From assembly GCA_942492915.1 (NCBI GenBank), contig OW818662.1, positions 2,666,001-2,730,000 on the forward strand: a DNA stretch of 64,000 nucleotides, given 5' to 3'. How positions within the stretch are numbered: position 1 is the first letter of the stretch; every line of letters begins with the position of its first letter. Shown here piece after piece: positions 44,529 through 54,383 of the stretch. A program made the translations under genes and the position numbers. The notes beneath the pieces were generated by a model that did no database searches, had not been told where the DNA came from, and saw only the letters and a list, made by a program, of their open reading frames with translations. The DNA comes from Turneriella sp942492915. GTDB taxonomy: Bacteria; Spirochaetota; Leptospiria; Turneriellales; Turneriellaceae.

Positions 44529-47500
44529 CTAGTTCCGGTATAAATAATACAGCGGCCGTGTCGAGGCTTGCTTGCCTTTAAGAGATTTCAGCGCGCTCTC
44601 ATAGGCGGCTTCGACTGTCTGCCTGCGTTCTATTACATTCTCGATCATAGTCTGTGCGAAGAGCGCAAAATTGTTATATGATTCTCCGGTAGCGCAAATC
44701 AGGTGATAGCCATCGGGCCGTAACTGGCCCAGCGCATCGAGACTAACCGGCTGCGTATAGATATGCAGATCACCCGGCGCTCCGTGAAAAGGAGGTTTAA
44801 TCTGAACTGTAAGACGCCGATCACCCTTGCGCACCCCGCCCCATCGCGCCTGCAAGGCAGAATAGAGTGTCGTGGACTCGGGGGCGGCGAGAGCGACCGC
44901 AACGCGACCTGAAGAGGACTCTTTCTTTTGAGCCAGCGCCGCATCGATGAGTATCGCCTCGCGCGGGGGATTGATCTTTTTTCTGAGAAACAGGTTTCTC
45001 TTTGGAGTATGCACGAGGTATTTACGACCACCTTTCACGTTAGCGACGGTCTTTTCATCAAAAGCATCGAGGCGTTCTAACTTAACTTTCATATCGCTAT
45101 ATTGCCAGAGGTAATACTCATCGGTAAAGAGTTCGAGATAACCAAATGCCCCTTCGGGCATGCGGGCGGCTTCTTTCACGCCTTGTAATCGAAGTAGCAG
45201 ATCGAGTGCTTCGCTGCTCTTGCCTTTCACTATGGCAGACTTTATCAGCAGCGCGCAATTGTCTGTCTGACAATCTGCATTTGCATGACCTTTCAATGCC
45301 GCATCAAAGTAGAAATTCAGGTCGGTCTCAATGCGTTTGTCTGCCGCAAACCCCGAAGATACGGGCTTCAAACCCGGGAGACCGCCATCTACCGTCACAG
45401 CGTATAGAGAGAGAAGATTCTCCGTAGAGATGACGCCTGTGCTGCGCACTTCGAGCCCGCCGAGGCTGGCAATAACGGACGAGCCACCTTTGCGCACACG
45501 GTCGAGCAGACTCAAAATCGTATAAAACCTTGCAGCCTGAAGGTTGCGTGCATTAGGCAGCGCGCGGCTACCGTAATCAGCAAGTAATTTAGCCGCGGTT
45601 TCTGAATCCTGCGTATCAAGTTTTCTTTGCGCGAGCACCCTCAGCAGCGAATAAGCGAGCAGATGTTCGGTATTCGTCAGTTTTTGGTTCACGAAGACGC
45701 GACGGGCATAGAAGAGTGCATCGGCTGCATACCCGCTCTGGAGCAATGAAATCGCATGGTTAAAATCGAGATCTTCGGCACGCACGTTTATCTTTGCCGC
45801 TGGACTTGCCTCGGCGAACCACGAGTGTATGCGCTGCCGATCTGACCTTTCGGCCGCATCTGCATTGCCGTTATCCATGCACGATGCCACGACGAGTTGA
45901 AACTCGAGCGACTCGGTTGCCGCAAGGCAGATTTCATTGCGTAGCTCAGGTGATTTGAGGGAAGGTGAAATTGCGCGCAGTGAATTCTCCCGAGGCTTTT
46001 GCGCCCGGGGTTCCCAGGGTAAAACGCGGGTTAGGGGTTCAAGGTTTCCCGTATTGAAAGCGGTGAGCTGCGCTACTCCGAGAAACTCAGTTTGGTTTTT
46101 AACTGCACTGCCGGTCGCTTCGTCGTCACTGCCCAAATAGCTGATGAGTTCGCGCTCCATGCCGGCGCGCATGAGCACACGGGCATAGGCGCGTCGGTCG
46201 GCGAGGGGAGTGCGCTTGTCTATCGCGATTGCCGCGATATGCCTGCGTGCACCGGCATTATCGTGCTGAATCAAATTCAGTTCAGCTGCTAACAGGCGAA
46301 GCTGCAAATCGTCAGGGCGAAGCGAAAGCGCATCTTCGCTGTAGCTGATCGCTTCATCGTATTCGCGCTGCCCGCGCGCTTCGGCGATCTTCTTTAAATA
46401 CCTGTTACGCTGTGCTATCGACGCGTCAGAATCTTCAGTTTTCTGCTCGGTATAGACGTTACCGGTAATCAAGGCACCGGGAGCAGACTTGCCTTGCGTC
46501 AAAAAGGTTTCGATCAGGGGTTGCGCCTGTTTTCGTGAAATTCGCGTATGTAAGACTTTGCCTACACCCATAGCAGAGAAGTACAGGTCTGCGGCCGTTG
46601 CGTACCGAAATTCGTCAGACACGCTGAGCTGATCCCGTGATTGCAGCGAAGCAATTGCGTAGTTCGGGTTACTCTTCAGCGCGAAAAAACCTGCGGGGTT
46701 AAGAAGTGAGTTGTCGATTACAATTGTCTTGCGTGCCAACTCTGCCTCATAATCAATGACGTTGAGATGAATCGGCACCTGCTCCGCTTCGGTGCTGGTA
46801 TGTACTCGCTGTAAAGCGACAGGGGCTTTATAATCCACTTCGTTATTGCCCCCGAAGCTGAAGAAAGACGTGTTGCGATTGATTTGCAGCAGATTGCGCC
46901 GCGCACGATCAGGGTTACGCAGAAAATTGACTGCTGACCTGACCGTAGTCTGCAGCGAAAGGTTGCCGAGTTTTTCATTGCCTGCGACCGCCTGTAACAC
47001 CTCAGGCGAGAGCACCAAGGTTGCGGGCTTGCGCGTTTCTGCCAATTTCTCGAGCTCAGAAGCGATCTCTTTGCCTTCAGCTGGCTCGAGTAACTCGTAC
47101 TTTATATTTGCGCCTTTCTTTGACTTTTCTGCCCGCGCATAAAGAAATACGAGCCGCTCCCGCGGCCGCATGACGTAGACAAGCCCTCGTTCTGCGAGCG
47201 TATGCAATTCTGCGTTCGTATAGCCCGAAGCAAAAAAGGTTTCGTAGCGGTAGTCGAGCCGGTCTGGCTGCAGCAAGAGGTTTCGTAAACGGCCTGCATC
47301 CGCATCGAGCGAAGCAAGTTCTTTTTCTTGTGCCTGCACCGATTGCCTTGCGAGACGCCCGCTTCTGATCAGCCCCGAAAGTATCGTGCGTTTTTGTTCT
47401 ACAATCAGCAGCTCGTTGAACTTGTCGTCTTTTGCACCATAGAATTTCAGATCGTCGAAATACATCGGCAGTGCAAGTGCCTGCCGTTTAGCATCTTCGA

Positions 47501-50500
47501 GCTGCATCGCTTCGGCAAAATTTTTCTGCTGCAAAGCCCGTTCAACGAGAATGCTGACAATACGATCAAAAAGATCGGTATTTGGGCGCAAAAAACCGGG
47601 ATTGTCTCTGAAATAGCTGACGAGCTGACGATAAGGGGCAAGACTTACCTTCTCAGCCTGCCCGGCCTCTTCTTGCACCCTGAAAGCCCGGTACGCGGCG
47701 ATTGCGTATTCAAGCTGTGCTCTGAATTCCTGGCTACGTTCCTGTATTTCACGTAACTCTGCAGCCGACTCGTCAAAGAGCGCCATCTCTTGCAAAATTT
47801 TGGCGCGGTTCATCGCGAGTTTAATTCGCAGCGAATTGTTTTTCAGATCGGGCTCAAATTCGGGAAAAACCTCGGCGAATGATTCGCGCGAATACCCGCG
47901 AAAGAACTTGAGCGCATTGGCATGGCGATTGAACGCCGCTTGTTTGCGCGAAAGAAATGCGTCGAATGATTCGGCTGCGGCAGTCATGCGCTCACTGAAA
48001 TCGGCCATTTCTGCTTCGTGCGCCGCGTAGAGCCCCTTAAAGTAGAGCAGCGGCTGCAGTTCAGTATGCACGGCTGCGCGAATTTTGGTGACATCTGCCT
48101 CGCTAAGGTCGGGTCTGTTCGGATCCCCTTTGTCTTTGACCGCGGTTCTTATCGCCTTGACCCGCTCATCGGCCACGTCTTTTTCGTACTCGTTAATTTC
48201 TTCAATATACGACCTTACAACCTTAAGCTTCTCTGCGACCGGCTGCACTTCAGATTCGAGGCGCCGCAACTTACAGAGTTGAATATTCTTTCTGAAGGTG
48301 AGCGCCGCACCCGCGTTATTGTTCTTCTCTGCCTGTTTCAGGGCAGATTCATAGAGCTTCTGAGCAGAATCCCAGCTGCGCAGAGAAAATTCCAGTTCGG
48401 CGCGGCGACTGACCGCCGAGCTAAGCGTTTCGCCGCCGTGTTTCGTCTTGTCTTTCTCTGCGTATTCGACAAGTTTCGCAAGTGAACCCGAGGCCTCTTG
48501 CAGCAACCCTTTGCTGCGATAAATTTCTGCCCGTATAGAATAGAGTAACTGGTAGCGATTCACTGTGGGCAGGTCGAATGCCAGATGGTTATCGCCGATA
48601 AAAACGCTGTCATAAGGCAACCGATAGATTAAGCCCACAACCCAGGTCCAGGGTTCATAAACCCAGAACCACTTGATGCGTATTTTGAAACGGGGAATCG
48701 GTATCTCTTTTTCAGCACCGAGCGCCGCCTCGGCGCGCTGCGTATCTTGTAAAGATGCCGAAAGATCGCCCTGCGCGAGATGCAGCCGCGCGAGCTCGAG
48801 ATGGGTCATCGAAACGGGGGTTTCTGCCGCAACGGACTGCCGTTCGGCGATGATGGCTTGATGGTATGCGATGGAAGAAGGTATGTTCTGCCCATACTCT
48901 GCGTTGAGCGCGAAAGCCTTGTATGCGGTCTCGCGGCGACTCTGATTCAGGCGCTGCATGTCTGCAGGCACCCCCGCGAGAGGATACCGCGCATTGAGGT
49001 TATTCTCTACGTACCGCAGGTAACGCGCCGCCGCATCGTATTTACCGGTAAAATAGAGTGTGCGGCCAAGATGGTAGAAAAACATCATCTCTTGTTCGGC
49101 TGTCTCGAATTGGTAGTCGGGATTGCCTTTTTTGTCGAGAATTGCCGCGTAATGCTCTTCTGCCTGGCTGTAATTATTCAGCAAGAAGTAGTTATTTGCG
49201 ATGTTCAAATGGAAGCTGTTGCGAATGCGCGGCGAACCCGCAGAGCCAAACAGGGCCAGCGTCTTCTGGTAAAGTCTGATATTTTTTTCAAAAAGGTAAT
49301 CGGGAAAATACGAGCGATAGAGCGATTCAAAAACCTCGCGGTCACGTTTGCCTGAGGCCACGTCGAGAACGACCTCACGCTTTTCATCGATAAACTGGTA
49401 CATCCAGCCGAGCATTATGTACGCGTCGGCGAAACGCGGGTTTGTGAAAAAGCACCAGTTCATGTCGACTTCGGCCTTTCTGAAATAATCGAACACCTTC
49501 TTCTTGTCTGATTTTCCGAGACCCTCGCGTTCGGCCTCGAGGTGGCTTTGAATACCCAGTTGGGCGCGCAAGAAACCGCGTCCGAAAATAAACTCGGTGA
49601 CGAGATAGCGACGGGCCACATCTATGCGCGAGTCATAGAAGGCGACGATATCCTCAAGCAGGTCTTCATCGTTGCGCGAGATGCGCAGCGCAATCTGGTC
49701 AAGATTCAGAGCATAGTCGAGAAGCTGACCACGCGCAAGTTCTTTCGTCAAATGGTTGGCGTGGGCCGACAGATAAAGATCAAGCAGCGCCTGGTATTCG
49801 TTTGCGGCTGCACGATCTTCACCCGCAGAGCGGTGTTGCTCTGCACGTTCTTTGTAATAGAGTGAAATTTTTTCGATGATCTCGCGAGCATTTTCAGGTG
49901 CTTCGTCGTCGCGGTATGTGGCGATTGCCGCCGAATAGATCTGAATTGCGGCAGTCGCACCTGAGCGCACCTCAGCATTTTCTGCAGACACGACCGACGC
50001 GTAAAAATGAAAGAGAGATCCCGGTTCGGTTAACTGCCTGACTTTGCTCGCCGCGGCCTCTGCATCATCATAAAGCTCAGACGAAGCGTCGTCTCTCGCT
50101 GAAGAGAGCAAGAAGAGCGCGTGTAGCTTGGCGTTCTTTTTCTCCGGGTAGGCAAGCAGAAATTGTTCCTGCGCTTCCTCGTTGTTCAGGGTAAACTGGC
50201 GGTCAAAGAAGGCGAGCAAGAAACGTTCGCTCTGCCGCTTGATGTGCGGTCGAACCTGCGGCGCGGTTGTTTTTGCCTTGAGCTCATATTGTTTGAGCAC
50301 GCTTACATCTGGTTGGTCGGCGACCAGATAGACAAGCTCGGGCGCCGGTAAAGTCGAAGAATCGAGTTTGCCGATTTCGAGCAGCAGCTCATCGAGCGCG
50401 AGGTAACCGGGATTCTCGCGCATCATCTTACGCGTGGTCTCGCGCGCTTCTTTCAGCAGACCCTGGCGCAGTAAAAAGAGCGTTTGCTCATGGCGGATAA

Positions 50501-52067
50501 ATGAAAGCAAGGCCAGATATTCGGTGTTTTCATCTTGGTCGCGGTAGTACTGCCAGATTTTCTTTGTGCGAAGAATCTCTTCAAAATACTCGGCGGGTAT
50601 GGCCCGGTCGGCGAGCGGTTCAAGCGCGACGACCCCCTTGATGTCGGCGTAGTCGGCGCTCATCAGCGACAGGTCATTTAAGAGCCTGTAAATCGCTGCC
50701 TCGCCTTCGTCACTCGTCGCAATATATTCGCGCAGGTCTTTGACTGCAGTCGGGTCGCAACTTGCCCGCCGCATACTGCTCAGCGCATCGTAGACGACTA
50801 TATCAGGCGATGCCTCAAACGCCGACGGAAGCTGCTGCAAGCCCATGCATGTGCGGGCTTTATTCTTACTGCGTTTCGCCAGATCATTCAGGTATTGCTG
50901 TTGCTGCCTGACATCAATCTTTACGGGAATCGCACCAGAAAGAGGCATGAAGGCAACATTCACGTCGTCGCCCTTCAGCTGCGCGAGCACGACACTGCCA
51001 CCGACAAAGGTGCTGACGCGAGAATCAAATACATGATCGCTGGGCGAAGTTAATGGAACGTAGTCATCTGCATCGAGCGCCTCATCTTCGTCTGGAAAAA
51101 TTTTGATGATCTGCCCGGCGTCTTTGCGGTCAACCTGCCCGTCGCCGTTGGTATCGGCTGCGATACGCGTGAGCACAAGGCCCTTGCCATCGGGCATATA
51201 GGTCGGGTAAAAATCGAGCGTCTTTCCCGAAGTGATGCGCTGTGTCTTGCCTGTAGCAAGCTCAAGTTCATATACAGATCCCAGCGAGTTTTCATCCTGA
51301 TAAGAGATGTAGACGATTTTGCTGCCATCGGGAGAAAAGGCCGGCATGACGCCGCCTTTGGTGGTTACCTGACGTTTCAGCGCGGGATCGTCTACCGGCA
51401 ACACCCAGATATTCTGTATAGCGCCGGCACCTGCACCGAGGTCATCGGCTTCTTTGGCGACCAAATCTGAACTGTATGCAATCCACTTTCCGTCAGGCGA
51501 CCAGACCGGATTGCCGTCGCGCGCGCGAATACGATTCTTTTCGCTGTTCGTCAGGTTGACCGCGCGCGCAGCAAACCATTCGTCGTCGGGCTGCAGGCGA
51601 TCGCGAAATAGCTCGATCAGCTTTTTCGGGTTTACTTTCAGCAGAATGATGTCGCCATCTGGATCAAGCTCGTCATCGACATACACCAGGTATTTGCCAT
51701 TGGGGCTAATCGAAGGTTCACGCTGGTTCGTGACCGTCGACACCACCGGAATTGAAAATACGTCTTGCAGATCGCGCAGATAGATATCATAGTTGCCCGA
51801 AGTGTTCGATGAAAAATACAGGTAGCGCTGATCACCGGTAATGCTGCCGCTGTACGATTCGCCGCGTTCGATGGTGATGGGAATTACCCCGCCGTTGCCG
51901 CGTTTATATTTATCCTGATACAGATTTTCGTAACTGAATTTTCCGTCTTCACGGGTACTTGCCGACTTGCAATTTACTGCCAGTACAATCGCCGGTAATA
52001 AGAATAGCAGGCGAAGCTTAAAGCGTGCTGTAAATCTGTCGGGCGACACGGCGTTGACCCCCGTCAC
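44529..52067 (-). CDS. Giant beta-propeller/helical-repeat lipoprotein (2512 residues)
   Basis: The signal peptide has a lipobox-like LAVNC (Cys33). Residues about 60-400 form a TolB/PD40-type propeller with repeats ISPNGKYLVYV, WSPDGKWIAYSS, FSPDGSKIVYIS and YMPDGKGLVL, plus an EF-hand-like calcium loop (DTNGDGQVDRKD, about 305-316). Residues about 450-1650 are TPR-like helical repeats. The C-terminal region (about 1650-2512) includes segments reminiscent of a CHAT fold (AYESALKSLKGK near the end) but no clear His/Cys dyad. The start is GTG 52067, overlapping the upstream TGA by four bases. The position before the SpoIIE phosphatase suggests an extracytoplasmic sensor for the switch; this is inference. 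Confidence 0.85.
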   Translation of the reverse strand: MTGVNAVSPDRFTARFKLRLLFLLPAIVLAVNCKSASTREDGKFSYENLYQDKYKRGNGGVIPITIERGESYSGSITGDQRYLYFSSNTSGNYDIYLRDLQDVFSIPVVSTVTNQREPSISPNGKYLVYVDDELDPDGDIILLKVNPKKLIELFRDRLQPDDEWFAARAVNLTNSEKNRIRARDGNPVWSPDGKWIAYSSDLVAKEADDLGAGAGAIQNIWVLPVDDPALKRQVTTKGGVMPAFSPDGSKIVYISYQDENSLGSVYELELATGKTQRITSGKTLDFYPTYMPDGKGLVLTRIAADTNGDGQVDRKDAGQIIKIFPDEDEALDADDYVPLTSPSDHVFDSRVSTFVGGSVVLAQLKGDDVNVAFMPLSGAIPVKIDVRQQQQYLNDLAKRSKNKARTCMGLQQLPSAFEASPDIVVYDALSSMRRASCDPTAVKDLREYIATSDEGEAAIYRLLNDLSLMSADYADIKGVVALEPLADRAIPAEYFEEILRTKKIWQYYRDQDENTEYLALLSFIRHEQTLFLLRQGLLKEARETTRKMMRENPGYLALDELLLEIGKLDSSTLPAPELVYLVADQPDVSVLKQYELKAKTTAPQVRPHIKRQSERFLLAFFDRQFTLNNEEAQEQFLLAYPEKKNAKLHALFLLSSARDDASSELYDDAEAAASKVRQLTEPGSLFHFYASVVSAENAEVRSGATAAIQIYSAAIATYRDDEAPENAREIIEKISLYYKERAEQHRSAGEDRAAANEYQALLDLYLSAHANHLTKELARGQLLDYALNLDQIALRISRNDEDLLEDIVAFYDSRIDVARRYLVTEFIFGRGFLRAQLGIQSHLEAEREGLGKSDKKKVFDYFRKAEVDMNWCFFTNPRFADAYIMLGWMYQFIDEKREVVLDVASGKRDREVFESLYRSYFPDYLFEKNIRLYQKTLALFGSAGSPRIRNSFHLNIANNYFLLNNYSQAEEHYAAILDKKGNPDYQFETAEQEMMFFYHLGRTLYFTGKYDAAARYLRYVENNLNARYPLAGVPADMQRLNQSRRETAYKAFALNAEYGQNIPSSIAYHQAIIAERQSVAAETPVSMTHLELARLHLAQGDLSASLQDTQRAEAALGAEKEIPIPRFKIRIKWFWVYEPWTWVVGLIYRLPYDSVFIGDNHLAFDLPTVNRYQLLYSIRAEIYRSKGLLQEASGSLAKLVEYAEKDKTKHGGETLSSAVSRRAELEFSLRSWDSAQKLYESALKQAEKNNNAGAALTFRKNIQLCKLRRLESEVQPVAEKLKVVRSYIEEINEYEKDVADERVKAIRTAVKDKGDPNRPDLSEADVTKIRAAVHTELQPLLYFKGLYAAHEAEMADFSERMTAAAESFDAFLSRKQAAFNRHANALKFFRGYSRESFAEVFPEFEPDLKNNSLRIKLAMNRAKILQEMALFDESAAELREIQERSQEFRAQLEYAIAAYRAFRVQEEAGQAEKVSLAPYRQLVSYFRDNPGFLRPNTDLFDRIVSILVERALQQKNFAEAMQLEDAKRQALALPMYFDDLKFYGAKDDKFNELLIVEQKRTILSGLIRSGRLARQSVQAQEKELASLDADAGRLRNLLLQPDRLDYRYETFFASGYTNAELHTLAERGLVYVMRPRERLVFLYARAEKSKKGANIKYELLEPAEGKEIASELEKLAETRKPATLVLSPEVLQAVAGNEKLGNLSLQTTVRSAVNFLRNPDRARRNLLQINRNTSFFSFGGNNEVDYKAPVALQRVHTSTEAEQVPIHLNVIDYEAELARKTIVIDNSLLNPAGFFALKSNPNYAIASLQSRDQLSVSDEFRYATAADLYFSAMGVGKVLHTRISRKQAQPLIETFLTQGKSAPGALITGNVYTEQKTEDSDASIAQRNRYLKKIAEARGQREYDEAISYSEDALSLRPDDLQLRLLAAELNLIQHDNAGARRHIAAIAIDKRTPLADRRAYARVLMRAGMERELISYLGSDDEATGSAVKNQTEFLGVAQLTAFNTGNLEPLTRVLPWEPRAQKPRENSLRAISPSLKSPELRNEICLAATESLEFQLVVASCMDNGNADAAERSDRQRIHSWFAEASPAAKINVRAEDLDFNHAISLLQSGYAADALFYARRVFVNQKLTNTEHLLAYSLLRVLAQRKLDTQDSETAAKLLADYGSRALPNARNLQAARFYTILSLLDRVRKGGSSVIASLGGLEVRSTGVISTENLLSLYAVTVDGGLPGLKPVSSGFAADKRIETDLNFYFDAALKGHANADCQTDNCALLIKSAIVKGKSSEALDLLLRLQGVKEAARMPEGAFGYLELFTDEYYLWQYSDMKVKLERLDAFDEKTVANVKGGRKYLVHTPKRNLFLRKKINPPREAILIDAALAQKKESSSGRVAVALAAPESTTLYSALQARWGGVRKGDRRLTVQIKPPFHGAPGDLHIYTQPVSLDALGQLRPDGYHLICATGESYNNFALFAQTMIENVIERRQTVEAAYESALKSLKGKQASTRPLYYLYRN

Positions 52068-52798
52068 TGAATTCGAAATTCTTGCGATGCAACAACCTCG
52101 CCATTCGGCGCCAGAACATGAATGCGAAAGCGCCCGGTGTGATCAAAATTCTCTTTCTGAAACTGCGCGGTAAAATACCGCCAGCTTGATTTCACACTGC
52201 CTTCAATCTGCGAAACGGTTTCTTCTTTCATCATGTTACTTGAGTCAGAATAGACCTCGGTGAGGCGTGCGATGATTTTTTCTTGCCCAAGCCGGCCGCC
52301 GCTCGAATAGAAGAGGTAGACCGTCTTGTTCTTGGGAAAAGTCAGATTTGTCGTGTTCAGATTTCGTGCGGTATTTTCTTCAATCGCCGTATTCGCCAGA
52401 TAGATCGTCGGTCGGTTGCCGGGAGTAAAAATCGCCCAATAGAGCAACGACAGCACCAGCAAACCGAGCACACCAAAAACGGCAAATTTTCGCCACCGTG
52501 GTGGTTCTTCATCGTCTGCGAAAGCTGCCGGCTGGCTTGGCCCCGCTGTGAGTCTTTTCAGTCGACTTTCCATGGCTGCCATAGTTTTTTTTTCTTCTTT
52601 TTGCTCCGGCAAGTCATTTTTGACTTGCTCAGCGCCGCCTCCCTTGCCCGGGATATCTGCCACTGATGAATTTTCATCGGCGGCACGCTTGCGTTTCATA
52701 TCGCTGACAAAATCACTCAACTCGGTGCTCTCGTCACCTTGTTGGCTTAGGTTATCTGCGATCGCCTTTCTGAAGAGGTCTTTTCTGCTTTTTTTCAT
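52064..52798 (-). CDS. Single-pass membrane protein, DUF2914-like
   Basis: The 244-residue product has a long charged cytoplasmic N-terminus (about 1-105), one membrane span (FAVFGVLGLLVLSLLYWAIF) and an extracytoplasmic domain. That domain ends in SSWRYFTAQFQKENFDHTGRFRIHVLAPNGEVV, which resembles DUF2914 (unknown function). It overlaps the ParA gene by four bases and the giant lipoprotein gene by four. It could therefore link a cytoplasmic ATPase to the extracytoplasmic propeller. Confidence 0.7.
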   Translation of the reverse strand: MKKSRKDLFRKAIADNLSQQGDESTELSDFVSDMKRKRAADENSSVADIPGKGGGAEQVKNDLPEQKEEKKTMAAMESRLKRLTAGPSQPAAFADDEEPPRWRKFAVFGVLGLLVLSLLYWAIFTPGNRPTIYLANTAIEENTARNLNTTNLTFPKNKTVYLFYSSGGRLGQEKIIARLTEVYSDSSNMMKEETVSQIEGSVKSSWRYFTAQFQKENFDHTGRFRIHVLAPNGEVVASQEFRIQ

Positions 52799-53574
52799 GA
52801 GCCGGTACCCGCAAAGATGTTCTCAAGTTCAGCCGCCAGCTGCTCGTATGCCACTGCCACCTTATTTTGCGGAGCGTATTCATAAATATCTTTGCGCAGC
52901 AAATGCGCCTCTTCGACCGCCACCGATCGGGGTATCGTTGATTTCAGAATCGGGAGTATCTTCTCAACTTCGGGAATCATGGCTTGCGACAGCGTGGTAC
53001 GGCCGTCATGCAGCGTCAAACAACCCCCGGCTATTTTTATATGCGCATTGTAGCGTCGATTTACGGTTGAAACTGCATCGCGAATATTCTGAATACCATC
53101 GATCGAAAATTTTGAAATCTGCAACGGCACGAGTAGATAATCTGCCGCCACCATCGCGTTGATCGTCAGCACCGACAAAGACGGCGGGCAATCAAGAATA
53201 ATGAAGTCAAATTCGTGCCGAAGTGGCTGCACGGCATCATTCAGACGAAAAAAACCATCGAGTGCCCCGGTGAGCTGTGACTCGACCTCGACAAGATGCA
53301 AGTTCGAAGGAATCACGAACAGATTTGCCAGCGCGGTCGTGTGCAGAACCGAACTTTTAGGTTTCTCTTTCTGAAATAGCGCATAAACAGAATCAGAGGG
53401 CGCAATCTCGTGTGTCCCGATCAGAATCGAAGTCGCATTGCGCTGCGAATCGAGATCGACCAGCAAGACTTTTTTATCCGCATGGCGGCGCGCAAAAGAA
53501 TGCGCCAGTGCCAGGGCCGTAGTCGTTTTCGCTACACCGCCTTTTTGATTCGTAATGGAAAGTACTACCGCCAT
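52795..53574 (-). CDS. ParA/Soj-like ATPase without ParB
   Basis: The 259-residue protein has a deviant Walker A motif (NQKGGVAKTTTALAL), Walker A' (VLLVDLDSQRNAT) and Walker B (FIILDCPPSLS), typical of ParA/Soj ATPases that position DNA or protein assemblies. No ParB or parS candidate is nearby, so chromosome partition is not supported. The gene leads the long minus-strand operon. A role in placing the envelope complex encoded downstream is plausible. Confidence 0.88.
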   Translation of the reverse strand: MAVVLSITNQKGGVAKTTTALALAHSFARRHADKKVLLVDLDSQRNATSILIGTHEIAPSDSVYALFQKEKPKSSVLHTTALANLFVIPSNLHLVEVESQLTGALDGFFRLNDAVQPLRHEFDFIILDCPPSLSVLTINAMVAADYLLVPLQISKFSIDGIQNIRDAVSTVNRRYNAHIKIAGGCLTLHDGRTTLSQAMIPEVEKILPILKSTIPRSVAVEEAHLLRKDIYEYAPQNKVAVAYEQLAAELENIFAGTGS

Positions 53575-53585
53575 GAAACTTTTTC

Positions 53586-53622
53586 GCCATAATCTGATTC
53601 GCGTCGCAAATCAGATTATGGC
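53586..53622. terminator. Hairpin after the transaldolase gene
   Basis: 14-base perfect arms (53586-53599 and 53609-53622) with a nine-base loop separate transaldolase (stop 53630) from the ParA operon. There is no T tract on the minus strand. Any ParA promoter must lie in or beside it. Confidence 0.65.
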
Positions 53623-53629
53623 ATATATA

Positions 53630-54277
53630 TCAATCCCAGTTAAATTTCTTTGCATCGGCGAGAAATTTTTCAAGCCCGCTGTCAGTCAGCGGATGTTTTA
53701 CCAACTGGCCAAATACGCTGAATGGAATTGTCGCCACATGCGCCCCGATGAGCGCAGCCTGCTTGAGATGAATCGGGTGGCGAATGCTCGCCACGAGAAT
53801 TTTCGTGGCGAAATCATAATTCTCGTACACCGTCTTGATTTCTTCGATGAGCTCCATGCCGTCCTGGCTGATGTCGTCGAGACGACCGACAAATGGCGAG
53901 ATATATGTCGCACCGGCTCTTGCCGCGAGCAGCGCCTGATTGGTTGAAAAACACAGCGTCACGTTCGTCTTGATGCCTTCGGCAGAAAAAACCTTCACTG
54001 CCTTGAGCCCCTCGGCGATGAGCGGTACTTTCACCACGACATTTTTTGCAAGTTTCGCCAGCTCACGACCTTCTTTGAGGATCGCTTCTTTTTCAGTTGC
54101 AACAACCTCTGCAGAAACCGGCCCGTCAACAATCGAGCAAATCTCTTTGACAACCGCCTTAAAGGGTTTGCCAGTCTTAGCTATGAGCGACGGGTTCGTC
54201 GTTACGCCGTCGAGAATACCGAGTTCGTGCGCGGCTTTAATTTCGGCCACATCGGCCGTATCGATGAAAAATTCCAT
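53630..54277 (-). CDS. Transaldolase (TalC/FSA-like short family)
   Basis: The 215-residue enzyme moves a dihydroxyacetone unit between sugar phosphates in the pentose phosphate pathway. Motifs are MEFFIDTADVAEIK at the N-terminus, GVTTNPSL, the Schiff-base Lys in VVKVPL, NVTLCFSTNQAL, YISPFVGRLDD and ILVASIRHP. Length fits the short transaldolase/fructose-6-phosphate aldolase family. ATG 54277 matches the conserved N-terminus; the upstream ATG 54310 does not. Confidence 0.93.
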   Translation of the reverse strand: MEFFIDTADVAEIKAAHELGILDGVTTNPSLIAKTGKPFKAVVKEICSIVDGPVSAEVVATEKEAILKEGRELAKLAKNVVVKVPLIAEGLKAVKVFSAEGIKTNVTLCFSTNQALLAARAGATYISPFVGRLDDISQDGMELIEEIKTVYENYDFATKILVASIRHPIHLKQAALIGAHVATIPFSVFGQLVKHPLTDSGLEKFLADAKKFNWD

Positions 54278-54383
54278 GGGTATGACTACCCGAATCGCTG
54301 ACCTCGTCAAGAAATTGCGAAGTTCAGAAAAACCTCGGGGCGGCCGCTAATCTGCCGACCGCCGTCAGGTTTCGTGATCTGAT

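Noticed and set aside
52795..53622. Plasmid or chromosome partition locus
   Set aside because: Only a ParA-like gene is present; there is no ParB gene or repeated parS-like site.
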